NCBI GenBank assembly: GCA_028280615.1
Contig: JANQLK010000057.1
Coordinates: 124,001 to 188,000, forward strand
DNA length: 64,000 nt
Origin: Woeseiaceae bacterium
GTDB taxonomy: Bacteria; Pseudomonadota; Gammaproteobacteria; Steroidobacterales; Woeseiaceae
Direction of reading: 5' to 3'
The notes under the pieces are model-generated. The model ran no database searches, was not told where the DNA came from, and saw only the letters and a program-made list of their open reading frames with translations. Below, one piece after another: positions 53,984 through 63,134 of the stretch (position 1 is the first letter of the stretch; every line of letters begins with the position of its first letter). The position numbers were made by a program, and so were the translations under genes.

Positions 53984-54046
53984 ATGAACGCTCTGAACAA
54001 CACGCGCTGGTGGTGGCAGTCCCCGAAGGAGTGGGCCGCCCGCTGA
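53984..54046 (+). CDS. trpL: trp operon leader peptide
   Basis: A 20-codon open frame runs MNALNNTRWWW and then QSPKEWAAR, TGA. Three consecutive Trp codons (54008-54016) and a fourth at 54032 mark it as an attenuation leader peptide, which makes ribosome stalling depend on charged tRNA-Trp. It has no Shine-Dalgarno, and the -10 box ends eight bases before the ATG, so the mRNA would be leaderless, as is known for Sinorhizobium trpL. It lies 84 bases before trpE, with alternative hairpins in between. Confidence 0.9.
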   Translation: MNALNNTRWWWQSPKEWAAR

Positions 54047-54108
54047 CCAGCGTCCGAGCGAAACGAACACGATGCCCATCTCCGCAACCGCGCAGGTGGG
54101 TTTTTTTT
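54005..54108 (+). promoter_or_regulatory. trp attenuator (pause, antiterminator and terminator structures)
   Basis: Three mutually exclusive helices can be drawn. Pause hairpin 1:2 joins 54005-54011 with 54046-54052 and extends to 54012-54017 with 54035-54040. Antiterminator 2:3 pairs 54028-54036 with 54074-54083, nine pairs with one bulged base. Terminator 3:4 spans 54075-54100 with eight Ts at 54101-54108. A ribosome stalled on the Trp codons frees 54028-54036 and favours 2:3; one reaching the stop covers it and lets 3:4 form. This is classical Trp attenuation. Confidence 0.88.
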
Positions 54109-54130
54109 GGCCACGACACCGAGGTACCGG

Positions 54131-55519
54131 ATGCAGGCACCGTTCGACATTGCCGCCGACCTGGATACGCCCGTCTCGGCGTTCCTCAAGCTCGGCGACC
54201 TGAAGCCTCGCTACCTGCTCGAGAGCGTCGAGGGCGGCGAGCGCCTCGCGCGCTACTCGTTTCTCGGCTTCGGCGATGCGCTCGAGATTCGTATGGATCC
54301 CGAGGGACTGAGTGTCGACGGTCAGCGCCGGCCCCGCCCCGCCACGCGCGAGGCGTACCTCGAGGCCCTCCGCGAGACGCTCACGCTCGCGCCGCGGCCC
54401 AAGCCCGATGTCGCCGAGCTGCCGTTCGCGGGCGGCCTCGTCGGCGTCTCGGGCTACGACGTCGTCAGGCTCTTCGAGCGGCTCGAGCGGCAATCCGAGT
54501 CGCAATCCGACGTGCCGGATGCGGCGTTCACGGCCACGGCCTCGCTGCTCGTGTTCGATCACCTGACCCGCCGCGTGGCGCTCCTGCATGACGGGCCCGA
54601 ATACGAGCGCCAGCGCCTGCGTCGCGAAGTCATCGCAAGGCTGCGCGGCGCCGTGCCGCAAATCGAAGGCAAACGCGAAACGACAGCCGCCGAGGCGTCC
54701 CTCTGCGAGACCGAATACTGCGAGCGCGTCGAGGCCTGCAAGGAGTACATCGCCGCGGGCGACATCTACCAGATCGTCATCTCGGTGCTGTTCAAGGGCC
54801 GGACGAACGTGCCGCCGTTCGAGGTGTATCGTGCGATGCGGCTCATCAATCCGTCGCCATACATGTTCTATTTCGATTTCGACGACTTGAAGGTCGTGGG
54901 CTCGTCGCCCGAGGCGCTCGTGCGCCTGACTGGCCGGCGGGCCTCGCTCAGACCCATCGCGGGCACGCTGCCGCGCGGTCAGACGACCGATGAAGACGCG
55001 GCCAACGAGGCCCGGCTGCTGGCCGACCCGAAGGAGGCCGCCGAGCACGTCATGCTCGTCGACCTCGCGCGCAACGACCTCGGCAGAGTCGCGAGCGCGG
55101 GCAGCGTGTGCGTCGATCCCTACCGGTCGATCGAGCGCTACAGCCACGTCATGCACATCGTGAGCGGCGTCGAAGGCGAACTGGACGAAGGCTACGACCA
55201 GTTCGACCTGCTCGCGGCGACCTTTCCGGCCGGTACGCTGGTCGGCGCGCCCAAGGTCCGCGCGATGCAGATCATCGAGGAGATGGAGAACGTGGGCCGC
55301 GGCCTGTACGCGGGCACGGCCGGCTACTTCGGCATCACGGGCGACATGGACCAGGCCATCACGATCCGAACGCTCGTCTTCTCGGGCGAGGAGTACAGCT
55401 TTCAGGCGGGCGCGGGCATCGTTGCCGATTCGGTGCCCGAGCGCGAATACCAGGAGGTGCTCGCCAAGAGCGCAATCCTGCGCCGCGCGCTGGAGCTTGC
55501 CGCGGAGGGAGTGTATTGA
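54131..55519 (+). CDS. trpE: Anthranilate synthase component I
   Basis: Converts chorismate to anthranilate with ammonia supplied by TrpG, the first committed step of tryptophan synthesis. The 462-residue protein has the N-terminal regulatory motif LLES followed ten residues later by Ser (Leu29-Ser43), which forms the feedback site for tryptophan. It also has the chorismate-binding core DIYQIVISVLFKG, IAGTLPRGQT and DLARNDLGRVA. The ATG at 54131, with GAGG six bases upstream, is preferred to a TTG at 54107 lying in the terminator T-run. It overlaps trpG by four bases. Confidence 0.96.
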   Translation: MQAPFDIAADLDTPVSAFLKLGDLKPRYLLESVEGGERLARYSFLGFGDALEIRMDPEGLSVDGQRRPRPATREAYLEALRETLTLAPRPKPDVAELPFAGGLVGVSGYDVVRLFERLERQSESQSDVPDAAFTATASLLVFDHLTRRVALLHDGPEYERQRLRREVIARLRGAVPQIEGKRETTAAEASLCETEYCERVEACKEYIAAGDIYQIVISVLFKGRTNVPPFEVYRAMRLINPSPYMFYFDFDDLKVVGSSPEALVRLTGRRASLRPIAGTLPRGQTTDEDAANEARLLADPKEAAEHVMLVDLARNDLGRVASAGSVCVDPYRSIERYSHVMHIVSGVEGELDEGYDQFDLLAATFPAGTLVGAPKVRAMQIIEEMENVGRGLYAGTAGYFGITGDMDQAITIRTLVFSGEEYSFQAGAGIVADSVPEREYQEVLAKSAILRRALELAAEGVY

Positions 55520-56115
55520 ACGCCGAACGCTTCGACGACGTGCGCATGCTCCTGGTCGACAACTACGACTCGTTTACCTACAACCTCGTGCAGGCGTTTG
55601 CCGCGCGGGGCGCCGACGTGATCGTGCATCGCAACGATGCGATTACGGTCGACGAGGCGCTCGAGCTCGAGCCGACCCACCTCGTTATCTCGCCCGGGCC
55701 CGGCCGGCCCGAGGACGCCGGCGTTTCGTTAGAGATGATCGCGGCCTTCGAGACGCGCGTACCGATACTCGGCGTATGTCTCGGCCACCAGTGCCTCGTA
55801 CAGCACTTCGGCGGCGACATCGTCCGCGCCGAGCGGCTCATGCACGGCAAGACCTCGATGGTCGAGCACGACGGCAAGACGCTCTACGAGCGCCTGAGCC
55901 GGCCGTTCGAGGTCGGCCGCTACCATTCGCTGTGCGCCGAGCCCGGCAGCTTGCCGAACGTGCTTGAGAAGACGGCCGAGACCGGGCGCGGCGAGATCAT
56001 GGGCGTCCGGCACAAGCGGCTGCCGCTCGAGGGCGTGCAGTTTCATCCCGAGAGCGTGCTGACGCCCGAGGGCGATGCGCTGATGGCGAACTTCATGAGG
56101 ATCAAGTCCCGATGA
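55516..56115 (+). CDS. trpG: Anthranilate synthase component II (glutamine amidotransferase)
   Basis: Class I glutamine amidotransferase of 199 residues, delivering ammonia to TrpE. Its triad is Cys88 in GVCLGHQ, with His177 and Glu179 in VQFHPES. DNYDSFTYNLVQ opens the domain. It starts with TTG inside the trpE stop (TTGA), with GGAGGGA five bases upstream. A dual role in folate synthesis (PabA) is possible, since no separate copy is visible here. It overlaps trpD by four bases. Confidence 0.95.
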   Translation: MNAERFDDVRMLLVDNYDSFTYNLVQAFAARGADVIVHRNDAITVDEALELEPTHLVISPGPGRPEDAGVSLEMIAAFETRVPILGVCLGHQCLVQHFGGDIVRAERLMHGKTSMVEHDGKTLYERLSRPFEVGRYHSLCAEPGSLPNVLEKTAETGRGEIMGVRHKRLPLEGVQFHPESVLTPEGDALMANFMRIKSR

Positions 56116-57164
56116 TTATTGCTGAGACCGCTTCTATGAACTACAGCGCGATACTCGACCGGCTCCTTAACGGCGAGTCACTGCTCGAAACCGAAGCACA
56201 CGGGCTCATGATGGGGCTGGCCGAGGGAGAGATGGCCCCGCCGCTCGCGGGCGCCTTGCTCGCGGGCCTGCGCGCCAAGGGCGAAACGGCCGACGAGATT
56301 CGCGGCTTCGCGACGGCAATGCGCGAACTGGCCGTGAAGCCCGAGATCGCCGACGGTACTCCGACCGTCGATACGGTCGGCACGGGCGGCGACGGTTCGG
56401 GCAGCCTGAACCTGTCGACGGGCACGGGCCTCCTCGCGGCCGCGGCCGGTGCCCGCGTCGTCAAGCACGGCAACCGCTCGGTCTCGAGCCGCTCGGGCAG
56501 CGCCGACGTGCTCGAGTGCCTGGGTGTTCCGCTGCCGCTCGACGGCCCCGCGGCGGCGGCCTGCCTCGACGCGACGGGTTTTACGTTCCTGTTCGCGCCC
56601 GGCTATCACCCGGCCATGAAAGCCGTCGTCCCCATCCGCGCCGCGATGGCCGTGCGCACTGTATTCAACATGCTGGGCCCGCTGACCAATCCGGCCGCGC
56701 CGCCGTTTCAACTGATCGGCGCCTGGAGCCGGCCGGCGGCGAAGCTCATGGCCGACACGCTGGCGGGCATGCCCATCGAGCGTGCCTTCGTCGTGCACGG
56801 CGCGCCGGGCTGGGACGAGGCGACACCCGTGGGTGACTTTGTCCTGTACGACGTCACGCCCGGAAACGTCGACGAGGCCACCCGCGGCCCAGCGGACTAC
56901 GGTCTCGACAAGTGCAGGCCAGAGGACCTCGAAGGCGGTGACGCCGAGCACAACGCGGCCGAACTCAGGCGCGTGTTCGACGGCGATGACCGGGGCGCGC
57001 ACCGCGACGCGCTGCTCATGGGCGCCTCGCTCGTCCTCGAGGTCAAAGGCGACGCCGCGTCTGCCGAGGAGGGCGTCGCCCTCGCGAGGGCCGCGATCGA
57101 CGAGGGTCGCGCCGCGCGGCTGCTCGCGGCAATCCGCGAGCATTTCGAAGGCGCTGCCACGTGA
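56112..57164 (+). CDS. trpD: Anthranilate phosphoribosyltransferase
   Basis: Transfers phosphoribose from PRPP to anthranilate. The 350-residue enzyme shows the PRPP loop TVGTGGDGSGSLNLSTG, the anthranilate-site block KHGNRSVSSRSGSADVLE, and FNMLGPLTNPA. It is a stand-alone TrpD, not fused to TrpG as in enterics. The ATG at 56112 overlaps the trpG stop; a second ATG at 56136 is nearer to the usual family start. There is a 19-base gap to trpC, the only real gap within the operon. Confidence 0.96.
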   Translation: MIIAETASMNYSAILDRLLNGESLLETEAHGLMMGLAEGEMAPPLAGALLAGLRAKGETADEIRGFATAMRELAVKPEIADGTPTVDTVGTGGDGSGSLNLSTGTGLLAAAAGARVVKHGNRSVSSRSGSADVLECLGVPLPLDGPAAAACLDATGFTFLFAPGYHPAMKAVVPIRAAMAVRTVFNMLGPLTNPAAPPFQLIGAWSRPAAKLMADTLAGMPIERAFVVHGAPGWDEATPVGDFVLYDVTPGNVDEATRGPADYGLDKCRPEDLEGGDAEHNAAELRRVFDGDDRGAHRDALLMGASLVLEVKGDAASAEEGVALARAAIDEGRAARLLAAIREHFEGAAT

Positions 57165-57183
57165 ACGGCACCCGGCCCGGGCG

Positions 57184-57987
57184 ATGAGCGACTTCCTCGA
57201 GAGCATGGCGGCCTCGAGCGCCGAGCGCGCGAGCTCGGCGGGGCCGATCGCGACCGCCGATTGCGAACGTCCCGTCGTGCCGCTGCCCGTGGAGCCGTTC
57301 GGCGTCATCGCCGAGATCAAGAACCGTTCGCCGGCCGAAGGCGAACTCGCCAAGCCCGACAGCAATCGTGCCGCGCGCGCGCGGCAGTACGCCGCCGCCG
57401 GCGCCGCGGCGATCTCGGTGCTGACCGAGCCGACGCGCTTCGGCGGCAGCCTCGCGCACCTGGAGGAGGTCGTCGCTGCGGTGCCCGGGACGCCCGTCAT
57501 GCGCAAGGACTTCCTCGTCGACCCGGCGCAGATCGACGAAGCGCGCGCCGCGGGCGCGAGTGGCGTGCTCTTGATCGTCGCGATGCTCGACGATGCGCGC
57601 CTGAGACTGATGCTCGATCGCACGCACGCACTCGGACTGTTCGTTCTCGTCGAGTCGTTCGATGCGCGCGATCTCGAGCGGCTCGGCCGCCTGCTGAGCG
57701 CCGACGACCGGGAGCGCATCGCGGAAGGCCAGTTCCTGGTCGGCGTCAACTCGCGCAACTTAAGGACGCTGGCCGTCGACGGCCAGCGCCTCGAAACGCT
57801 CGCGCCCAGGCTGCCGTCGGGTCGCGCGGTCGCCGAAAGCGGCCTCGAGACGCCCGGAGACGCGGCGCGCGTTGCCTCCCTCGGCTATACGATGGCGCTC
57901 GTCGGCACGGCGCTGATGCGCGCCGACGACCCCGGGAAGCTCGTCGCCGACATGCGCGATGCGGGCAGCCGAGTACTCACGCGATGA
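57184..57987 (+). CDS. trpC: Indole-3-glycerol-phosphate synthase
   Basis: Closes the indole ring from carboxyphenylamino-deoxyribulose phosphate. This 267-residue TIM barrel has VIAEIKNRSPAEG (catalytic Lys and Ser-Pro), VMRKDFLVDPAQ (second Lys) and VGVNSRNLRTLAVD. The family Lys-x-Ser-Pro-Ser is KNRSP here. It is not fused to TrpF. It overlaps trpF by four bases (ATGA). Confidence 0.95.
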   Translation: MSDFLESMAASSAERASSAGPIATADCERPVVPLPVEPFGVIAEIKNRSPAEGELAKPDSNRAARARQYAAAGAAAISVLTEPTRFGGSLAHLEEVVAAVPGTPVMRKDFLVDPAQIDEARAAGASGVLLIVAMLDDARLRLMLDRTHALGLFVLVESFDARDLERLGRLLSADDRERIAEGQFLVGVNSRNLRTLAVDGQRLETLAPRLPSGRAVAESGLETPGDAARVASLGYTMALVGTALMRADDPGKLVADMRDAGSRVLTR

Positions 57988-58579
57988 GCCTCAAGATCAA
58001 GATCTGCGGACTCGGCAGCGCCGAAGACGTGGCGGCGGCCGTCGACGCCGGCGCCGATGCGATCGGCTTCGTGTTCGCCGAATCGAAACGCCGGGTAACG
58101 CCCACGCAGGCCGCGATCGCCGCGAGCGCGGCGCCCGCCGGGATCCAGCGCGTCGCGGTCATGCTGCACCCGTCGAGCGACCAATGGCTCGACGTCCTGG
58201 ACGGCTTCAAACCCGATATCCTGCAGACCGACCACGAAGACTTCGCGTCGCTGGCCGTGCCCAACGGCGTCGAGCGCTGGCCCGTGTTCCGCGAGGGAGC
58301 GGCGCTCGATGAAGCCCGGCTGCCCGAAACATTCCTCTACGAAGGCGCAAAGAGCGGTCGCGGGGAGACCGTCGACTGGACCGCGGCCGCGCGGCTGGCC
58401 GCGCGGGGACGCATGCTGCTCGCGGGCGGTCTCGACGCCGACAACGTGGCGCGGGCCGTGCTGACGGTCCGGCCGTACGGTGTCGACGTATCGAGCGGCG
58501 TCGAATCCGCTCCGGGCGTCAAGGACCCGGCCCGTATCCATCAATTCGTCATGGCGGCGCGAGCCGCGGAGCAACGTCT

Positions 58580-58583
<4 letters not shown>
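57984..58583 (+). CDS. trpF: Phosphoribosylanthranilate isomerase
   Basis: Amadori rearrangement of phosphoribosylanthranilate. This 199-residue TIM barrel starts IKICGL (catalytic Cys8), has GADAIGFVFAESKRRVTP, and closes with MLLAGGLDADNV and GVDVSSGVESAPGVKD (catalytic Asp in the former-type loop VDVSS). It is a separate gene, coupled on both sides by ATGA overlaps. Confidence 0.95.
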
Positions 58584-59829
<1,246 letters not shown>

Positions 59830-59833
<4 letters not shown>

Positions 59834-60630
59834 GCAAACGGCACGAGGCGGCGATGCACGCGCACGACAGGGTAACGGCAGCCATCAGGTCGGCCAACGC
59901 GGAGGGCAGGACCGCGCTCGTGCCGTTCATCACGGCGGGCTACCCGGAACCGGACACGTTCACGGCAACGCTCAAGGAGGTCGCGGCCGCGGGCGACGTC
60001 GTCGAGGTCGGCATCCCGTTCTCCGACCCGATGGCCGACGGCATGACGATTCAGCGTTCGAGCTTCGAGGCGCTCGCGAAGGGCGTGAGCCTCAGGTGGA
60101 TCTTCGATCAGCTCGACACCGTGGCGGCGGACATCGATACGCCGCTGGTCATGATGTCGTACCTCAACCCGCTGCTTCAGTTCGGCTATGACGCGCTGAT
60201 CGAGCGCTCGCTCGCGGCCGGCGTGTGCGCGTTCATCGTTCCCGACCTGCCGTTCGAGGAAAGCGCGGAGCTCGGCGACGCGCTCGAAGCACAAGGCCTG
60301 GGCCTCGTCCAGCTCGTGACGCCGGCGACGCCCGATGCGCGGCTCAGCACGCTCGCCGAGGCGTCGCGCGGATTCGTCTATGCCGTGACGATCAAGGGGA
60401 TTACGGGTGGCGGCAGCGGCCTGCCCGACGATCTCGCGGACTACCTCGACAAAGTCAGCGGCCTGTCGCCGCTGCCGGTCTGCGCCGGCTTCGGCATCCG
60501 CGAGGCGGCCGACGTCGCCAACGTAGGCAGGCACGCGGCCGGTGCGATCGTCGGTTCGGCACTCGTCGAGGTGCTCGAGAGGGGTGACAGCCCGACCGGC
60601 TTTCTCGATAATCTCGCCGGCAGATCATGA
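59830..60630 (+). CDS. trpA: Tryptophan synthase alpha chain
   Basis: Cleaves indole-3-glycerol phosphate to indole and channels it to TrpB. The 266-residue barrel has FITAGYPEPDTF, VEVGIPFSDPMADG (catalytic Glu59 and Asp70), LVQLVTPATPDARL and YAVTIKGITGGGSG. The start overlaps the trpB stop (ATGA). It overlaps the DUF2007 gene in the same way. Confidence 0.97.
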
Positions 60631-60929
60631 AGAAACTCACCTCGTCGCCGACCCCGCTGACCCTGCACCACTACCGCAACCTGCTCGAGGCGGAAGGGAT
60701 CGAGACGGAAATCAAGAACGAGCACTTCAGCTCGGCGTTCGGCGGCATGCCGCTCGCCGAGAGCACGCTGTGGGTCGTCCGGGATCTGGACTACGACCGC
60801 GCGAAACAGCTCATCGACGGCTCGGCCTTCGAGGAAAGCCCGAAGGAAGCCTGGCAATGCGCGAGCTGCGGCGAGGAAAACGAGGGCCAGTTCGCGGCCT
60901 GCTGGAAATGCGGAGCGGCGATCACCTGA
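60627..60929 (+). CDS. DUF2007-domain protein with C-terminal zinc ribbon
   Basis: This 100-residue protein has an N-terminal DUF2007 domain (about 8-66, HHYRNLLEAEGIETEIKNEH). A RanBP2/rubredoxin-like zinc ribbon follows, with Cys78, Cys81, Cys92 and Cys95. Function unknown; it is often called a putative signal-transducing protein. It is translationally coupled to trpA as the last gene of the operon. It is convergent with the cytochrome gene, six bases between stops, and no terminator is visible. Confidence 0.88.
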   Translation: MKKLTSSPTPLTLHHYRNLLEAEGIETEIKNEHFSSAFGGMPLAESTLWVVRDLDYDRAKQLIDGSAFEESPKEAWQCASCGEENEGQFAACWKCGAAIT

Positions 60930-60935
60930 TACTCT

Positions 60936-61823
60936 CTAGTTCAGTTCCCGCCAGACTGCGTCGGCATCGATCGGTGTGCCGGGCAGGGTTCTCAGGTAGC
61001 GCAACAGGTCGGCCAGCTCGTCGTCGGTGAAGTAGGCGAATCGGTCCCTTGCCACCATTGTCATCAGGGGTAGCTCGGTGCGCCCGCCCGTGGCCTCGCC
61101 CTTCTTCATGAGCGTAAGGAAATCGGCGTCCGTGTAGCCAGCCAGGACGGCCAGGTCCGGCATGGCGAAGTCGTCCGCGACGTCACCGCGCAGGTCGAAG
61201 CCGTGACACTCGTTGCAGGTCGTCTTGGCTAGATACTCGCCGCGTACGAGCTGCGGATCGTCGTCCTCGCCGAGCGTGAGCGGTGGCATGCGATCGGCCC
61301 ATTCGGCCATGTGCTGCGCTTCGCCCCTAACGATCAGACTGCGGGTTTCCCAGCCGAGATCCGGTTTCGGCAGCGGCTTCCCGACGATCGGCGCGGAGCG
61401 CAGGAACGCGACCAGTGCCGCCATGTCTTCGTCGCGCAACAGGACGAAGTTGTAGGACGGCATGGACCAGAGCGCCTTGCCATCGTGGCCGACGCCCTGC
61501 CGGACGGCAGCCTCGATCGTCGCCGCATCGTGATCCCTCGCGTACCGTGCGAGGTTCGGCGCGACCGCGGTTCCTACCCAGCTCCATTCCTCTGCGAAGA
61601 CCTTGCCCTCGAGCTGCTGCCCGTGGCAGCCGAAGCAGCCGCGCGTGCGGGCGATGTGGTGGCCCCTGTCGACGGTCGCGGCATCCGCGTTGATGTCGTA
61701 GGCGAAAACCGTCTCGACAGCGACGTCGGCGAGATAGCGCTCGCTTGCGAAGTAGACATAGCCGAAATAGCCGCCGGCCAGGAGCGGCAGGCCCAAAGCT
61801 AGAACGACAACAACACGCTTCAT
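60936..61823 (-). CDS. Membrane-anchored dihaem cytochrome c
   Basis: This 295-residue protein has an N-terminal membrane anchor or signal (VVVVLALGLPLLAGGYFGYVY) and two class I cytochrome c domains. Haem-binding motifs are CFGCH (Cys63-His67) and CNECH (Cys203-His207). Candidate Met ligands lie in SMPSYNF and in PLMTMVA. It probably carries electrons in the periplasm; its partner is unknown. GGAG lies eight bases before the ATG at 61823. It lies 27 bases downstream of the aminotransferase gene on the same strand. Confidence 0.92.
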   Translation of the reverse strand: MKRVVVVLALGLPLLAGGYFGYVYFASERYLADVAVETVFAYDINADAATVDRGHHIARTRGCFGCHGQQLEGKVFAEEWSWVGTAVAPNLARYARDHDAATIEAAVRQGVGHDGKALWSMPSYNFVLLRDEDMAALVAFLRSAPIVGKPLPKPDLGWETRSLIVRGEAQHMAEWADRMPPLTLGEDDDPQLVRGEYLAKTTCNECHGFDLRGDVADDFAMPDLAVLAGYTDADFLTLMKKGEATGGRTELPLMTMVARDRFAYFTDDELADLLRYLRTLPGTPIDADAVWRELN

Positions 61824-61850
61824 CGCCTGGCTCCGGCGACCCGACACGGC

Positions 61851-63134
61851 TTATTCATCATCACGCAGCACGGACAGCGCCGCGTCGATTCGTTCGATGG
61901 CGTACCCGGCGTCGTCGTGGCTCAAAACCATCGGGCCACGCAGCTTGAGAATATTCGAGTGCGGTCCCGTCGTGCTCGTGAGCAGGCCGCGCCCGCGAAG
62001 CTCGTTGGCCAGGCGCTTCGCAAGGTTCGTCGCCGGATGTTTGCTGTCACGGTCTGTGACGAGCTCCAGGCCGGTGTAGAGACCGCTGCCTCGAACGTCG
62101 CCGATGCGTTCGTGGCGATCGGCAAGTTTCCAAAGCTCCGAAATGAAATAAGCGCCGACCTCGAGCGCGTTTGCCTCGAGCTTCTCATCGTCGATCACGT
62201 CGAGCACGGCGAGGCCCGCAGCCGCCGACACGGGATTGCCGCCGAAGGTATTGAAGTAGTCGCCGGTCTTGCCGAACGCCTCGACGATGTCGCGGCGGGT
62301 GACGACGCCTGCCAGCGGATGGCCATTGCCCATCGGTTTGCCCATCGTCACGATGTCGGGCACGAAGCCGTCGGCCTGGTAGCCCCAGAAATGCCTGCCC
62401 ATGCGGCCGAAGCCGGGCTGTACTTCATCGGCGATGAACAACGCGTCCGCCGCCCGAACGATGCGCGCGGCGGCCGCGAGGTAGCCGGCCGGCGGTGCGA
62501 TGACGCCGCCCGAGGACGCGATCGTATCGATGATGAACGCGGCCGGCTTGACGCCGCGCGATTCGAGCGCTCCGAGCGCGTCGCTGATGTGCGCGGCAAA
62601 CGCCTCGCCGTCATCGAGGTGTTCGCCGCGGTACGGGTCGGGCACCGGCACTGTGGCGACGTAGTCCGGCACCTGGTCGGCCGGGATGTCCGCCGTCGTG
62701 ATCTCCCAGGTGGCCTGCGTGTTGCCGTGGTAGGCATAGCTCGTGACGATGAAGCCCGTGCCGCCCGTGTACGAGCGCGCAACGCGCATGGCGAGTTCGT
62801 TCGCCTCGCTGCCCGTGCAACAGAACATCGCCGTGTCGAGTTCGTCCTCGAACTTTGCGAGCAGGCGTTCGGCGTAGTCGACGACATTGTCGTGCAGGTA
62901 GCGCGTATGCGTATTCAGCGTCGCAAGCTGCCGCGTGATCGCCTCGACGACGTGCGGGTGGCAATGACCGACGTGCGGCACGTTGTTGTACAGGTCGAGG
63001 TAGCGTTTGCCGGCCGCATCGTAGAGCCAGCTGCCTTCGCCGCGGACGATGTGCACGGGCTCGTCGTAGAACAGGCGATACGTCGGACCGAGCAGCCGCT
63101 GGCGGCGATCGAGCAGGTCCTCTCCGCCGCTCAT
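61851..63134 (-). CDS. Class-III aminotransferase-fold PLP enzyme (phospho-lyase-like)
   Basis: This 427-residue PLP enzyme has Lys266 in TMGKPMGNGHP as Schiff-base lysine and IADEVQPGFGRMG for the ring-stacking Asp. The start YRLFYDEPVHIVRGEGSWLYD and NVPHVGHCHPHVVEA resemble the AGXT2L / PHYKPL branch, which removes ammonia and phosphate from phosphoethanolamine or phosphohydroxylysine. A kinase of the matching type is encoded immediately upstream, with a four-base overlap, which supports this reading. Ordinary transamination is not excluded. Confidence 0.88.
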   Translation of the reverse strand: MSGGEDLLDRRQRLLGPTYRLFYDEPVHIVRGEGSWLYDAAGKRYLDLYNNVPHVGHCHPHVVEAITRQLATLNTHTRYLHDNVVDYAERLLAKFEDELDTAMFCCTGSEANELAMRVARSYTGGTGFIVTSYAYHGNTQATWEITTADIPADQVPDYVATVPVPDPYRGEHLDDGEAFAAHISDALGALESRGVKPAAFIIDTIASSGGVIAPPAGYLAAAARIVRAADALFIADEVQPGFGRMGRHFWGYQADGFVPDIVTMGKPMGNGHPLAGVVTRRDIVEAFGKTGDYFNTFGGNPVSAAAGLAVLDVIDDEKLEANALEVGAYFISELWKLADRHERIGDVRGSGLYTGLELVTDRDSKHPATNLAKRLANELRGRGLLTSTTGPHSNILKLRGPMVLSHDDAGYAIERIDAALSVLRDDE

